Positions 26,797 to 34,617 of a DNA stretch of 64,000 nucleotides are shown here, in pieces. This stretch comes from Candidatus Gastranaerophilales bacterium (GTDB taxonomy: Bacteria; Cyanobacteriota; Vampirovibrionia; Gastranaerophilales; Gastranaerophilaceae): contig CALUWA010000005.1 in the NCBI GenBank assembly GCA_944324365.1, positions 1-64,000 of the forward strand, read 5' to 3'. The translations under genes and the position numbers were made by a program. Within the stretch, counting starts at the first letter, position 1; each line of letters opens with the position of its first letter. The notes under the pieces were generated by a model. The model was not told the DNA's origin. It searched no databases and saw only the letters and a program-made list of their open reading frames with translations.

Positions 26797-27711
26797 ATGG
26801 CAGTACCAACATATCAAGATTTCATGTTACCAACACTGAAACTTATTGATGACAATTGTGAACATAAAAGTAGAGATATTGTCGAAAAAGTTGCAGACAT
26901 GCTAGGCTTATCATATGAAGATAAACAAGAAAAATTGCCAAGTCAAACTCAAGCCACATATTATAATCGTGCTATGTGGGCAAGAACATATCTAAAAAAA
27001 GCTTGCTTACTATATTACCCTGCAAGGGGAGTAATTAAGATTACTCAACGTGGTATAGACTTATTAAAAACGAATCCTAAAAAAATTACAAAAAAAACAT
27101 TATTACAATATGACGAATTTCAAAAATTTCAAAATATGGTTAATACTGACAAGAGCGATTCAGATAACTCTGAATCAATTGAAGAGCAAAAAACTCCTGA
27201 CGAATTAATAGCAGAAGCAAGAACCATATTAACATCTCATTTAGAAGCTGATTTATTATCCAAAATTGCAGATAATAGTCCAACTTTTTTTGAGGAATTG
27301 GTTGCAAAATTATTATTATCTATGGGGTATGGTGGTTCGGAAAGTGATATACTCCAAAACAGAGGTAAATCTGGAGATGAAGGAATTGATGGTATTATTA
27401 AGCAAGATGTCTTAGGTCTAGATAAAATTTACATACAAGCAAAAAAATGGTCCAATAATATTTCTAGACCGGAGGTACAAAAATTTGTGGGTGCAGTACA
27501 TGGACAGAATGCAAACCGAGGAATATTTATTACAACATCGTCTTTTACTAATGAAGCAAAAGAATATGCAAAAAAGATTAATTCAAATATTATTCTTGTA
27601 GATGGTAAACAACTTGCGAAATTAATGATTGAATACAATGTTGGTGTTCAAATCAAAGCTACTATTCACATAAAAAAAATTGATGAAGATTTTTTTATAG
27701 AGGGTGAATAA
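26797..27711 (+). CDS. mrr: Mrr-type type IV restriction endonuclease
   Basis: 304 residues, 23 bases after the DUF262 gene. N-terminal Mrr winged helix (residues 5-90; YYNRAMWARTYLKKACLL, ITQRGIDLL). Acidic linker near 112-135. C-terminal PD-(D/E)xK domain with E167, GDEGIDGI (D198) and IQAKKW (Q214, K216), the QxK variant usual in Mrr, then VGAVHGQNANRGIFITTSSFT. It targets methylated DNA in known members. Expected to act beside the DUF262/DUF1524 enzyme. Confidence 0.9.
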   Translation: MAVPTYQDFMLPTLKLIDDNCEHKSRDIVEKVADMLGLSYEDKQEKLPSQTQATYYNRAMWARTYLKKACLLYYPARGVIKITQRGIDLLKTNPKKITKKTLLQYDEFQKFQNMVNTDKSDSDNSESIEEQKTPDELIAEARTILTSHLEADLLSKIADNSPTFFEELVAKLLLSMGYGGSESDILQNRGKSGDEGIDGIIKQDVLGLDKIYIQAKKWSNNISRPEVQKFVGAVHGQNANRGIFITTSSFTNEAKEYAKKINSNIILVDGKQLAKLMIEYNVGVQIKATIHIKKIDEDFFIEGE

Positions 27712-27945
27712 TTAAATTTTCTCAATGTACCAATTAGAATTTCCAAAGTGGTTGAAGTTCCATTGTAATTGGAAGTAAAAATTGTATTCCATTGAGTTAT
27801 CATCTTTAAAGTTATAAGAATACTTATTTAACTGTGTTCTGCGATAACTTTCAAAAGCAGTCCTAATTTCTTTTGCAAACTTTTTTCTAAATTCAGGATA
27901 AGTTATTTCTAAAGTTTCTCTTGTAAGCTTATTTTTCAAAATCAT
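27712..27945 (-). CDS. Small basic protein, unknown
   Basis: 77 residues from ATG 27945, preceded by GAGGG seven bases upstream; an earlier ATG at 27969 lacks this. Sequence is Lys/Arg/Tyr-rich (FRKKFAKEIRTAFESYRRTQ) with an aromatic C-terminal half (YNFYFQLQWNFNHFGNSNWY). Its start overlaps the upstream gene by 17 bases, so it is the last cistron of a small minus-strand unit. Convergent with mrr. Not recognised. Confidence 0.5.
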   Translation of the reverse strand: MILKNKLTRETLEITYPEFRKKFAKEIRTAFESYRRTQLNKYSYNFKDDNSMEYNFYFQLQWNFNHFGNSNWYIEKI

Positions 27946-28129
27946 CTTCAAACCCTCGTATGTTATCAAGCTCTATATTGTACCTTTTGCCTTGTTTATC
28001 AACGCAAGTCGCGTAATCTACCTCTGCATCAGCAAACTTATTTTTCCATATACAAATTAGTAATCCGATTTCTTGTGTTTTTAAGTTTAAAACCTTTGTT
28101 CCGTATAAGTGATAATCTTTTTCTGTCAT
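27929..28129 (-). CDS. Small protein, unknown (SH3-like barrel?)
   Basis: 66 residues; its start overlaps the stop of the upstream gene as TAATG, so it is translationally coupled. YGTKVLNLKTQEIGLLICIWKNKFADAEVDYATCVDKQGKRYNIELDNI has the alternating-strand look of a small SH3-like or KOW-like barrel, as does the upstream gene product. Not recognised. Confidence 0.5.
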   Translation of the reverse strand: MTEKDYHLYGTKVLNLKTQEIGLLICIWKNKFADAEVDYATCVDKQGKRYNIELDNIRGFEDDFEK

Positions 28130-28344
28130 TATTTATTCCTTTCAAGTATCAAATCTGAATAGATATCATCAGGCTTTTGTGGGTCTATTAAAAACTCTTT
28201 CATAAATACAAATCTTTCTCCGTAGGCGTTTTCACAAATTACAGTGTCGAAGTTGTAGAAGCCAATTACTTTGTAATACTCATTATCAAAGCTATCAAAG
28301 CCTTTAATCTTTTTAAGTTTGTATTTTTTGCCTAATTCAATCAT
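28129..28344 (-). CDS. Small beta-rich protein, unknown
   Basis: 71 residues. LGKKYKLKKIKGFDSFDNEYYKVIGFYNFDTVICENAYGERFVFMKEFLIDP suggests a five-strand small barrel. Coupled to the next gene through TAATG. Pairs of such mini-barrel genes are common on phages and conjugative elements; function unknown. First cistron of the three-gene unit. Confidence 0.5.
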   Translation of the reverse strand: MIELGKKYKLKKIKGFDSFDNEYYKVIGFYNFDTVICENAYGERFVFMKEFLIDPQKPDDIYSDLILERNK

Positions 28345-28482
28345 TGCTACCTCTTATCAGCAATGACATTCATCACTCTTAATGAGTAATATATCAAGCA
28401 AACTCTTTCTAAATGTATCATTCAGACACAATCTATTTTTGAACATTTTTTGAACGGTATTTAAACAGGTGTTAAATACCAT

Positions 28483-28707
28483 TTAAAAATTCTTGTTGTA
28501 TGGATAATTTATAAAATAAGCGTTTACTATATCAGAATCTCGTCTTAAATTTTCGACGACTGGAGTAAGATTATACAGTTTTTCAATCTCTTGCTGCGTC
28601 CTGCAAAAATAATCAATGACTACAGCGGTGTTATAAATCCGTTCTACTAATTTTTCTAACTTCCTAAAATCTTTTTGTTTAATCTTGTATTTCTTGATTT
28701 TACTCAT
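28483..28707 (-). CDS. Small basic helical protein, unknown
   Basis: 74 residues with AGGAGG before the ATG. Lys-rich N-terminus (SKIKKYKIKQKDFRKLEKLVERIY) then helical. Separate from the three-gene unit by 138 bases in which I see nothing coding. Could bind nucleic acid through the basic helix; not recognised. Confidence 0.5.
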   Translation of the reverse strand: MSKIKKYKIKQKDFRKLEKLVERIYNTAVVIDYFCRTQQEIEKLYNLTPVVENLRRDSDIVNAYFINYPYNKNF

Positions 28708-28765
28708 ACGACCTCCTTTTTAGGTGTCGTATTCATCACTCAAACATCAACGCTAGTCAAGTTAT

Positions 28766-29527
28766 CTAATTAACTTCAGGTGGTTTTGGCGGAACAAATC
28801 CTTTTGCGTATAATTTTCTCATTCGTATATTATATTCTTGTTTTAATCGTTTTGAAACTTCAGGAGTTTCAATAATATGGGCATAAGTAGGATTTAAAAA
28901 ATATGTTTCATATTGTAACTTATATTTATTGGTAATTCTCGTTGAATCAACCATAACCTCAATACGATAGCCTGCCATTTGAATAACATATTTTTTATAT
29001 TTTGAAGTTTTTTCCTTTGCAATAAGAACTTCTTGATTTATGTCTTCAGTAAGACTATTTTTGTAGATTAAAATTTTGAATAGCTCTGGGTACTCTCTTT
29101 TCCCTTTTAATATATTAAGTGCTTTTCTTTCATAGCCTCCAAGATTTATATTTGACCATTCTTCTAATTGAGAGATAGAAGCTCGCCACAGAATTGAAAT
29201 AAAGAATTTCCGAAGTTTTGTATAATCAAAATTGTTACTATCAAGCTGATAAATTTTATATTTAGGATGAATTTGTACATATTGATATTTGTTAAAATCA
29301 CCAAATAATACACGATAACCTTCTTTATCAAATTCTCCTAAGATATTATTATCACAATCCCCACATAAAATATTCGAATCATACCCACCTTGCTGTTGGT
29401 AGGTATATTCCCCAGTGTTAGAATTAATGCATATATATTTGTCATTTTTCCTTGCTAAATAAAAATTTCTTGGAATAATATGTGCTTTTATTAATTTCTT
29501 TTCTTGTCTACAAAATTTACAGATCAT
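28766..29527 (-). CDS. HNH-like zinc-site protein, paralogue of the gene at 54628
   Basis: 253 residues. CKFC at residue 3, then KAHIIPRNFY and LCGDCDN: two CxxC pairs around a His in the order of an HNH/treble-clef nuclease. Its first ~60 residues nearly match the protein at 54628-55398, as do KLRKFFISILW and ALNILKG further on. The rest is unique to this pair. It lies 45 bases after the PD-(D/E)xK gene of the defence operon and may be its last cistron. Nuclease activity is inferred; the catalytic second His-Asn is not certain. Confidence 0.6.
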   Translation of the reverse strand: MICKFCRQEKKLIKAHIIPRNFYLARKNDKYICINSNTGEYTYQQQGGYDSNILCGDCDNNILGEFDKEGYRVLFGDFNKYQYVQIHPKYKIYQLDSNNFDYTKLRKFFISILWRASISQLEEWSNINLGGYERKALNILKGKREYPELFKILIYKNSLTEDINQEVLIAKEKTSKYKKYVIQMAGYRIEVMVDSTRITNKYKLQYETYFLNPTYAHIIETPEVSKRLKQEYNIRMRKLYAKGFVPPKPPEVN

Positions 29528-29572
29528 AGTTTTATTTTAAATTTATATAATCAAGTTCCTCTCAATAATATA

Positions 29573-30709
29573 TTAATAATTATCATATTCAAAGTCATCA
29601 CAAGTATTTTTAATATTTTTCATATTCAAATTAAACTGAAAATTTCTAAAACCTATTAATCTATTAGCAAATTCTGCGTTAGGGTTTGAATACAAATAAA
29701 CTTTATATAAATCTTTTGGATTATCTATTTTCTTTTGAACATTTGCAGATAAATCAACGATAAACAACAATCCACTTAAATGTTTGGCAATAAAAGCCGT
29801 TGATAAGTCTGAATTATCATCAAATACATCTTCTACTTTTGTTAATCTGCAAAAAACGCGTCTTGCTAATGCCCTAAAAAATTCTTCATTGCATATTAAA
29901 TTATTATTCAAATTAAGTCCATTACAGACATAAACTTTTATAAATCGTCCATCAACATACTGTTTATATTGATTCAATGGTAATGTCTCCAATCTTTCTG
30001 CCATTTGATAGTTAGTTTCACAATTATGACTTTCAACTAAGACGGGTTGTCTTTCATAATAAAATCTAAAAAATAACCCTCTGATTGTTTTGGATGCTAA
30101 AGATCTTTCTTTATTCCGCTTGGCATTAAGGATTTCTTTTTTTAATGCTGAGTATGATTTATCACTAGTTATTTCTAGCGATAATGGATAGTCAGATTGA
30201 ATAATAAAAAAGTCATTTACACTGCGAGACTCCAATTCACTTTTTAATTTGTTTATCAATTCATATAAGCGAGACCTAAGCGTTTTTATTTCAAAAAAAC
30301 AAATCGCATCTTCTAAATATCCATCAATATCAGAAACTTCTGCATCATTACAATATTTTGCTAAAGTATGTTCTTTTTTTATGTCATTAATTTGAATTTT
30401 ACATGGATTATCAAAAATTAAATTTAATAAATCATATGCGGTTAATTCAGAATAGGCTCCATCCCAATTATTAAAAAATAGTTTTTTAATATCTTCTAAA
30501 ATAATCTTTTTTTGATAAGCATCATCATTATAAGTCTCATAAAGACGTTTTATTTTGTCTAATGTATATTTTTTAAAAGGTTCTGAAGTTTGAATTCTTG
30601 TTAAAAAATAATTACCCTTTGTTTTAATTTTGCTAAGTTCGAGATAAAAATCATTATTGGTAATAGTTTTTATTTCTTTTATTAAATTACTCAGCTTGTG
30701 ATTAAGCAT
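29573..30709 (-). CDS. Predicted PD-(D/E)xK-fold nuclease-like protein of the defence operon
   Basis: 378 residues, GGAG before the ATG. E88 in YSELTAYDLL, then SDIDGYL (D129) and CFFEIKTL (E140, K142) give the E...D...ExK order and spacing of PD-(D/E)xK nucleases, with a following strand FFIIQSDYP. The C-terminal half (KVYVCNGLNL...LLFIVDLS...NAEFANRLIGF) looks like a second alpha/beta unit. It is 111 bases downstream of the DGQHR-TIR-like gene on the same strand. No family name recognised. It could supply the cutting activity missing because no HsdR is present. Confidence 0.5.
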   Translation of the reverse strand: MLNHKLSNLIKEIKTITNNDFYLELSKIKTKGNYFLTRIQTSEPFKKYTLDKIKRLYETYNDDAYQKKIILEDIKKLFFNNWDGAYSELTAYDLLNLIFDNPCKIQINDIKKEHTLAKYCNDAEVSDIDGYLEDAICFFEIKTLRSRLYELINKLKSELESRSVNDFFIIQSDYPLSLEITSDKSYSALKKEILNAKRNKERSLASKTIRGLFFRFYYERQPVLVESHNCETNYQMAERLETLPLNQYKQYVDGRFIKVYVCNGLNLNNNLICNEEFFRALARRVFCRLTKVEDVFDDNSDLSTAFIAKHLSGLLFIVDLSANVQKKIDNPKDLYKVYLYSNPNAEFANRLIGFRNFQFNLNMKNIKNTCDDFEYDNY

Positions 30710-30820
30710 TGGTTAAACTCCAATTTATTTAATATCTAAATTTCTAAAGCGATTCACTAAAATTTAGACACATTAAATATTATGTATCATACTATAAAGT
30801 AAAAATTAATTTATAATTTC

Positions 30821-33286
30821 CTAACAAAAACCAATAATATTCTTAATCATATTTAAAATTCGTGGTTTTAAATTCTTTTTAATTGAAGTATCAAACCCAA
30901 CATCATAATTAATTGGAACGTAGTCGATATGCTGGATATCAAAAGCACTATTGCTTATTTTGTTTTTCTTATTTCTTATCAATATAAAATTTTTTTTGTC
31001 ATATACCCTGCCTAATTCAAACATAACATTTGGATTAACCTTGTTCTTACCATGATTCGAAATATCTGCAATAAATATATCACATTCACCAATTTGTTTA
31101 TCCATATTTGCTAAAATATCAGTACTTTCAGCTTTATATTTCATAATTGCATACAAATTTACTTTTTCAGCCAACCATTCTTCTTCTTTTTTTATTTCTT
31201 CTATCATTGAATTAAATGTATTATTAAACTGTTCAACAGTTTCTTCATCATAATAAGGCATAGCTACGAAAATATTGATTTTTTTACCTAATTGTTTTTC
31301 TGCATTATGAAACATTTTATTTGGATAAATAAAAGAATTAGAGTCGTGTTTATAAAATTCTGCCCATTTATTTGTAGCATTTATAAATCTTAATGCTTCT
31401 TCAACATCTCCATTCTTTTTATATAACGTATAAAAAACAAATTGTGGAAAATTTCTAAATTGTTTTCTTAAATATTTAAAACGTTCTTTTTGTGAAAGAA
31501 TATCTTGGGTATTTTTGATGTATTCTTCAAATGCTTCAATATCAAAAGGTAAATCTAAATCATTAGTCTCTTTTTGAATTACTTCTAAAACATTTAATAT
31601 TTGTGTCTTAGCATTTTCATTATTATTTTTATCTTTATAGTAAGTTTTATTGAATAGTTTATGATCTTCAAAATGATGTTTAAAATGCCTTATATAAGGC
31701 AATAAAATATTAGCTTTTTCAAGCTCCTTGTCATTCCAAGTTTCTGCATCAACAAGCCCTTTTAAATTTTCTTCAGTTTCTAATTTTTTAGCCTTACTAT
31801 TTAGAAAATAAAATAAAAATGCTTCATCATCTGCACTATTAGGATTATTTTCCCATATTATTATTGAAAAAGGAATATTGTAATCTTTATCTTTTGTTGC
31901 TTCTAGTCTATGATTTCCATCAATACGAAATAATTGTTCTTTGTTGACTGTCAATTTCCAATATTCTAGATTTTCTAATTCTCCTTGCTGCGTATCTGAT
32001 AATTTTCCGCTTAATTTTATTGGTTCTAATTTTTGATAACCTCTTGCTACTAGGGTAACTTCAGGTAAATATTTAGCAGAAGTCTTAATATCCTTCAGGA
32101 ATGATTTTAAAGAATTTAAATGATTATTGTTTTCATTTCGTTGATAATTGTTATCTGGTTTTGAATATTCTGCGAGTATCGAAGATTTTGCAAACCCTCT
32201 TAATATTCTAATACCATCTTTAACTTTAAAACCCTTAATTTGTATTCTTTTTTCGTCTTCACCTGTTGTTGGGACTATTTCTCCACAGTTCTGACCTAAT
32301 ATGCCTTCGAAAGTATATGTTTTCTTTTTATTACCTTTTGTCTCATTACCTTCTTTGTCTTCTTTTACTTCATCTATTACATTAGGTGAAAGTGTAATAG
32401 GGTTTATATTAGGAATACTTTGTGCTGCTCGAACAGCAATATTTGCATTTTTGATTAGTTCTGCGTATTGTTCATTAGAAAAAATTTTATGAAAATTTTG
32501 AACAGATTCAATAGCTTTTTGTGTTGGAGAATTTTTAATGGTTTCTAAAATTTTTGCATTGGAACCTATTGGATCTGGGAATTTTATATTATTTTCTTTG
32601 CAATAATTTTCGAATTTTTCTTTATAGTCTTTTTCTAACTGTTCAATATAGCTAGCTCCTTTAGAAGTTAAAAGATTATTTATTTTATATTTTTCTGGAG
32701 CATTTTTCTTGTAAATAAAGGTTATATAGCCTTCATTTTTCATATTATTAGTTATTTGTCTTGCCTTAATTGCTGCTATACTTGCATAATATTTAGATAC
32801 AATGTTTTTTATTTCTTCTTTTATCTCAGGACTTTTAATTTTTCCATCTGGATAGTTATGAATATTGGTATTTAAAAATTTAAAATATGATAATATTTTC
32901 TCAATTATTTCTTTGTTTTTATCCTCATCAGATAATTGAGCAATTCTATTTTTTTCTTTTTGTATAATTTTTTCTAATAATCTATCGTTCTGGTTTACTT
33001 CTGTTGATTCGGATTCTGGATTCTCTTTATAAATTAATTGTTTAATTTCGTTTAATCCTTTTTCAGTTAAAGTTATGCTTTCAAAATTTTCTAATCTTGT
33101 TCCTGGTTTGAATACATTCATTTTAGGTTTTAAGTTAATAAGACCATTTTGTCTTAATTCTTCCAATGCAGAATTGGCAGAGTGTTCTTTACCATTAGCC
33201 ATACCAATCATTTCTTCAAGCACTATTGGAGAATTATCTTTAACACATTTTTTGAAATAATCTAAAAATATTGAATAAAAATCCAT
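30821..33286 (-). CDS. DGQHR/DndB-like + TIR-like (deoxyribosyltransferase-fold) fusion protein
   Basis: 821 residues; the ATG overlaps the hsdS stop as TAATG. Residues ~1-220 hold winged-helix-like segments (ALEELRQNGLI, LTEKGLNEI) and charged helices. Residues ~340-560 contain FRIDGNHRLEATKDKDYNIPF and later YFLNSKAKKLETEENLK, the ParB-like DGQHR/DndB pattern. Residues ~670-795 have INIFVAMPYYDEE, CDIFIADIS, NPNVMFELG (751-759) and AFDIQHIDYV, the TIR-like or nucleoside 2-deoxyribosyltransferase-like fold with E757 at the usual catalytic place. I know of no such three-part protein tied to HsdM/HsdS. Likely an effector or sensor that acts on nucleotides or NAD; inference. Confidence 0.7.
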   Translation of the reverse strand: MDFYSIFLDYFKKCVKDNSPIVLEEMIGMANGKEHSANSALEELRQNGLINLKPKMNVFKPGTRLENFESITLTEKGLNEIKQLIYKENPESESTEVNQNDRLLEKIIQKEKNRIAQLSDEDKNKEIIEKILSYFKFLNTNIHNYPDGKIKSPEIKEEIKNIVSKYYASIAAIKARQITNNMKNEGYITFIYKKNAPEKYKINNLLTSKGASYIEQLEKDYKEKFENYCKENNIKFPDPIGSNAKILETIKNSPTQKAIESVQNFHKIFSNEQYAELIKNANIAVRAAQSIPNINPITLSPNVIDEVKEDKEGNETKGNKKKTYTFEGILGQNCGEIVPTTGEDEKRIQIKGFKVKDGIRILRGFAKSSILAEYSKPDNNYQRNENNNHLNSLKSFLKDIKTSAKYLPEVTLVARGYQKLEPIKLSGKLSDTQQGELENLEYWKLTVNKEQLFRIDGNHRLEATKDKDYNIPFSIIIWENNPNSADDEAFLFYFLNSKAKKLETEENLKGLVDAETWNDKELEKANILLPYIRHFKHHFEDHKLFNKTYYKDKNNNENAKTQILNVLEVIQKETNDLDLPFDIEAFEEYIKNTQDILSQKERFKYLRKQFRNFPQFVFYTLYKKNGDVEEALRFINATNKWAEFYKHDSNSFIYPNKMFHNAEKQLGKKINIFVAMPYYDEETVEQFNNTFNSMIEEIKKEEEWLAEKVNLYAIMKYKAESTDILANMDKQIGECDIFIADISNHGKNKVNPNVMFELGRVYDKKNFILIRNKKNKISNSAFDIQHIDYVPINYDVGFDTSIKKNLKPRILNMIKNIIGFC

Positions 33287-34617
33287 TATTCGAACAACTC
33301 CTTTTCAAATTCTTCTTGGGCAAATTGGTGATTTTGCTCCGAGGTTTCTTTTAAATTATGAATTTTCTCTTTTTTAAGAGAAATTGTTTCAACTAATCTT
33401 TGTTGTATTTGTATTTCAGGTATTATTATTGGACTATTCAAATATTCATTACTATTAATATTTGGCTGAGCATTAGCTCTTTGGTTTGAATTTATCCAAG
33501 CTTTATATGCTGTTGATTTTGTATAATATAGCAAATATTCTGGGATTATTTTTTGCAAATTTAATGTAAATTTAATTAAATAACCAGCATAAATGCATTT
33601 TCCAAAATTCTCTTTATACAAAAAAGTTTTTCCAACAGTATTACCAGAACGAGCAATTAAAAAATCATTTTCTTTTAATAGATATTTTTCATCTACATTT
33701 TCAGCTGATATTACATCATTATTAAGACTTCCGTCTTCATTAATATCTGTAATTCTTATATATCTAACATCTGTTTTTCTATTAATTCCTTTTTCTCCAG
33801 CGCCATAAAGGGGTTTCCCAATAATAATATCTTTTAATTTACCAAAATTATATTTGGTTGATAATACTTGATTTTTATTGTTATAGACATCCCACCTAGA
33901 TAATTTTTTTAATGATGTAAAATTAAGATAGCTTATTTTATTTTGTTCTAATTGATTTTGAATCTTAATGCCTAATGTTTCACATATATACTGATCGATT
34001 TCTTGTTCAAGATTTTGAGCTTCTTTTTCTTGTTCTTCTGCAAGTTTGATTTTTGCATTGTATCTATCTACAATTTCTTTTTGTTTTTCTAGTGAAGGAA
34101 GAGGTATTCGAATTTGTCCCATAGAAGAAAAAGACAATGTTTGTCGAACAGAACCTGTTGTATTCTCTCTTATTAGCTCATTAAATTTATCTGTTCTAAA
34201 AAGAATGTATAAAAATTCAGGTAATAAATCTTTTTTACAGCTAAATACAACATAAGCAGGACTTATGTATTTATATTTTTGATCTTTTGTTTTTAATCCT
34301 ATTGAACCAACATTTATTCTGTATGGATTATATGCAAGAAAACCATTTTCAACAATTTTATATGGCTGATTTATTTTGTTACCATCCTCTATATAGGCAT
34401 CAAACAAACCCGTTTTATTATTTACCCCAAGAATTTCAAATTTTTCTTCGGGAAAATCAAATGGCTTAATTCTTTTATTTTCTTCATTAATAAAATTTGC
34501 TAACTTAACTATAGGATATTTAGAGCTTACAACTTTTGAAATATAACGTTTAAAATCCCAAAGATTAAGCTGTGAAAAGTGAATAAAATTTAGATATGAA
34601 AAAGCACTACTATTCAT
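33286..34617 (-). CDS. hsdS: Type I restriction-modification specificity subunit (HsdS)
   Basis: 443 residues from ATG 34617, which overlaps the hsdM stop (ATGAATAG); the upstream GTG at 34635 lies inside hsdM. Two target recognition domains: the first ends in SFSSMGQIRIPLPSLEKQKEIVDRY with a coiled coil (KLAEEQEKEAQNLEQEID), the second runs from SRWDVYNN to NSPIIIPEIQIQQRLVETI. Normal two-TRD layout, so it should read a bipartite site. The stop is coupled to the DGQHR-TIR-like gene, tying that protein to the methylase. Confidence 0.92.
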   Translation of the reverse strand: MNSSAFSYLNFIHFSQLNLWDFKRYISKVVSSKYPIVKLANFINEENKRIKPFDFPEEKFEILGVNNKTGLFDAYIEDGNKINQPYKIVENGFLAYNPYRINVGSIGLKTKDQKYKYISPAYVVFSCKKDLLPEFLYILFRTDKFNELIRENTTGSVRQTLSFSSMGQIRIPLPSLEKQKEIVDRYNAKIKLAEEQEKEAQNLEQEIDQYICETLGIKIQNQLEQNKISYLNFTSLKKLSRWDVYNNKNQVLSTKYNFGKLKDIIIGKPLYGAGEKGINRKTDVRYIRITDINEDGSLNNDVISAENVDEKYLLKENDFLIARSGNTVGKTFLYKENFGKCIYAGYLIKFTLNLQKIIPEYLLYYTKSTAYKAWINSNQRANAQPNINSNEYLNSPIIIPEIQIQQRLVETISLKKEKIHNLKETSEQNHQFAQEEFEKELFE

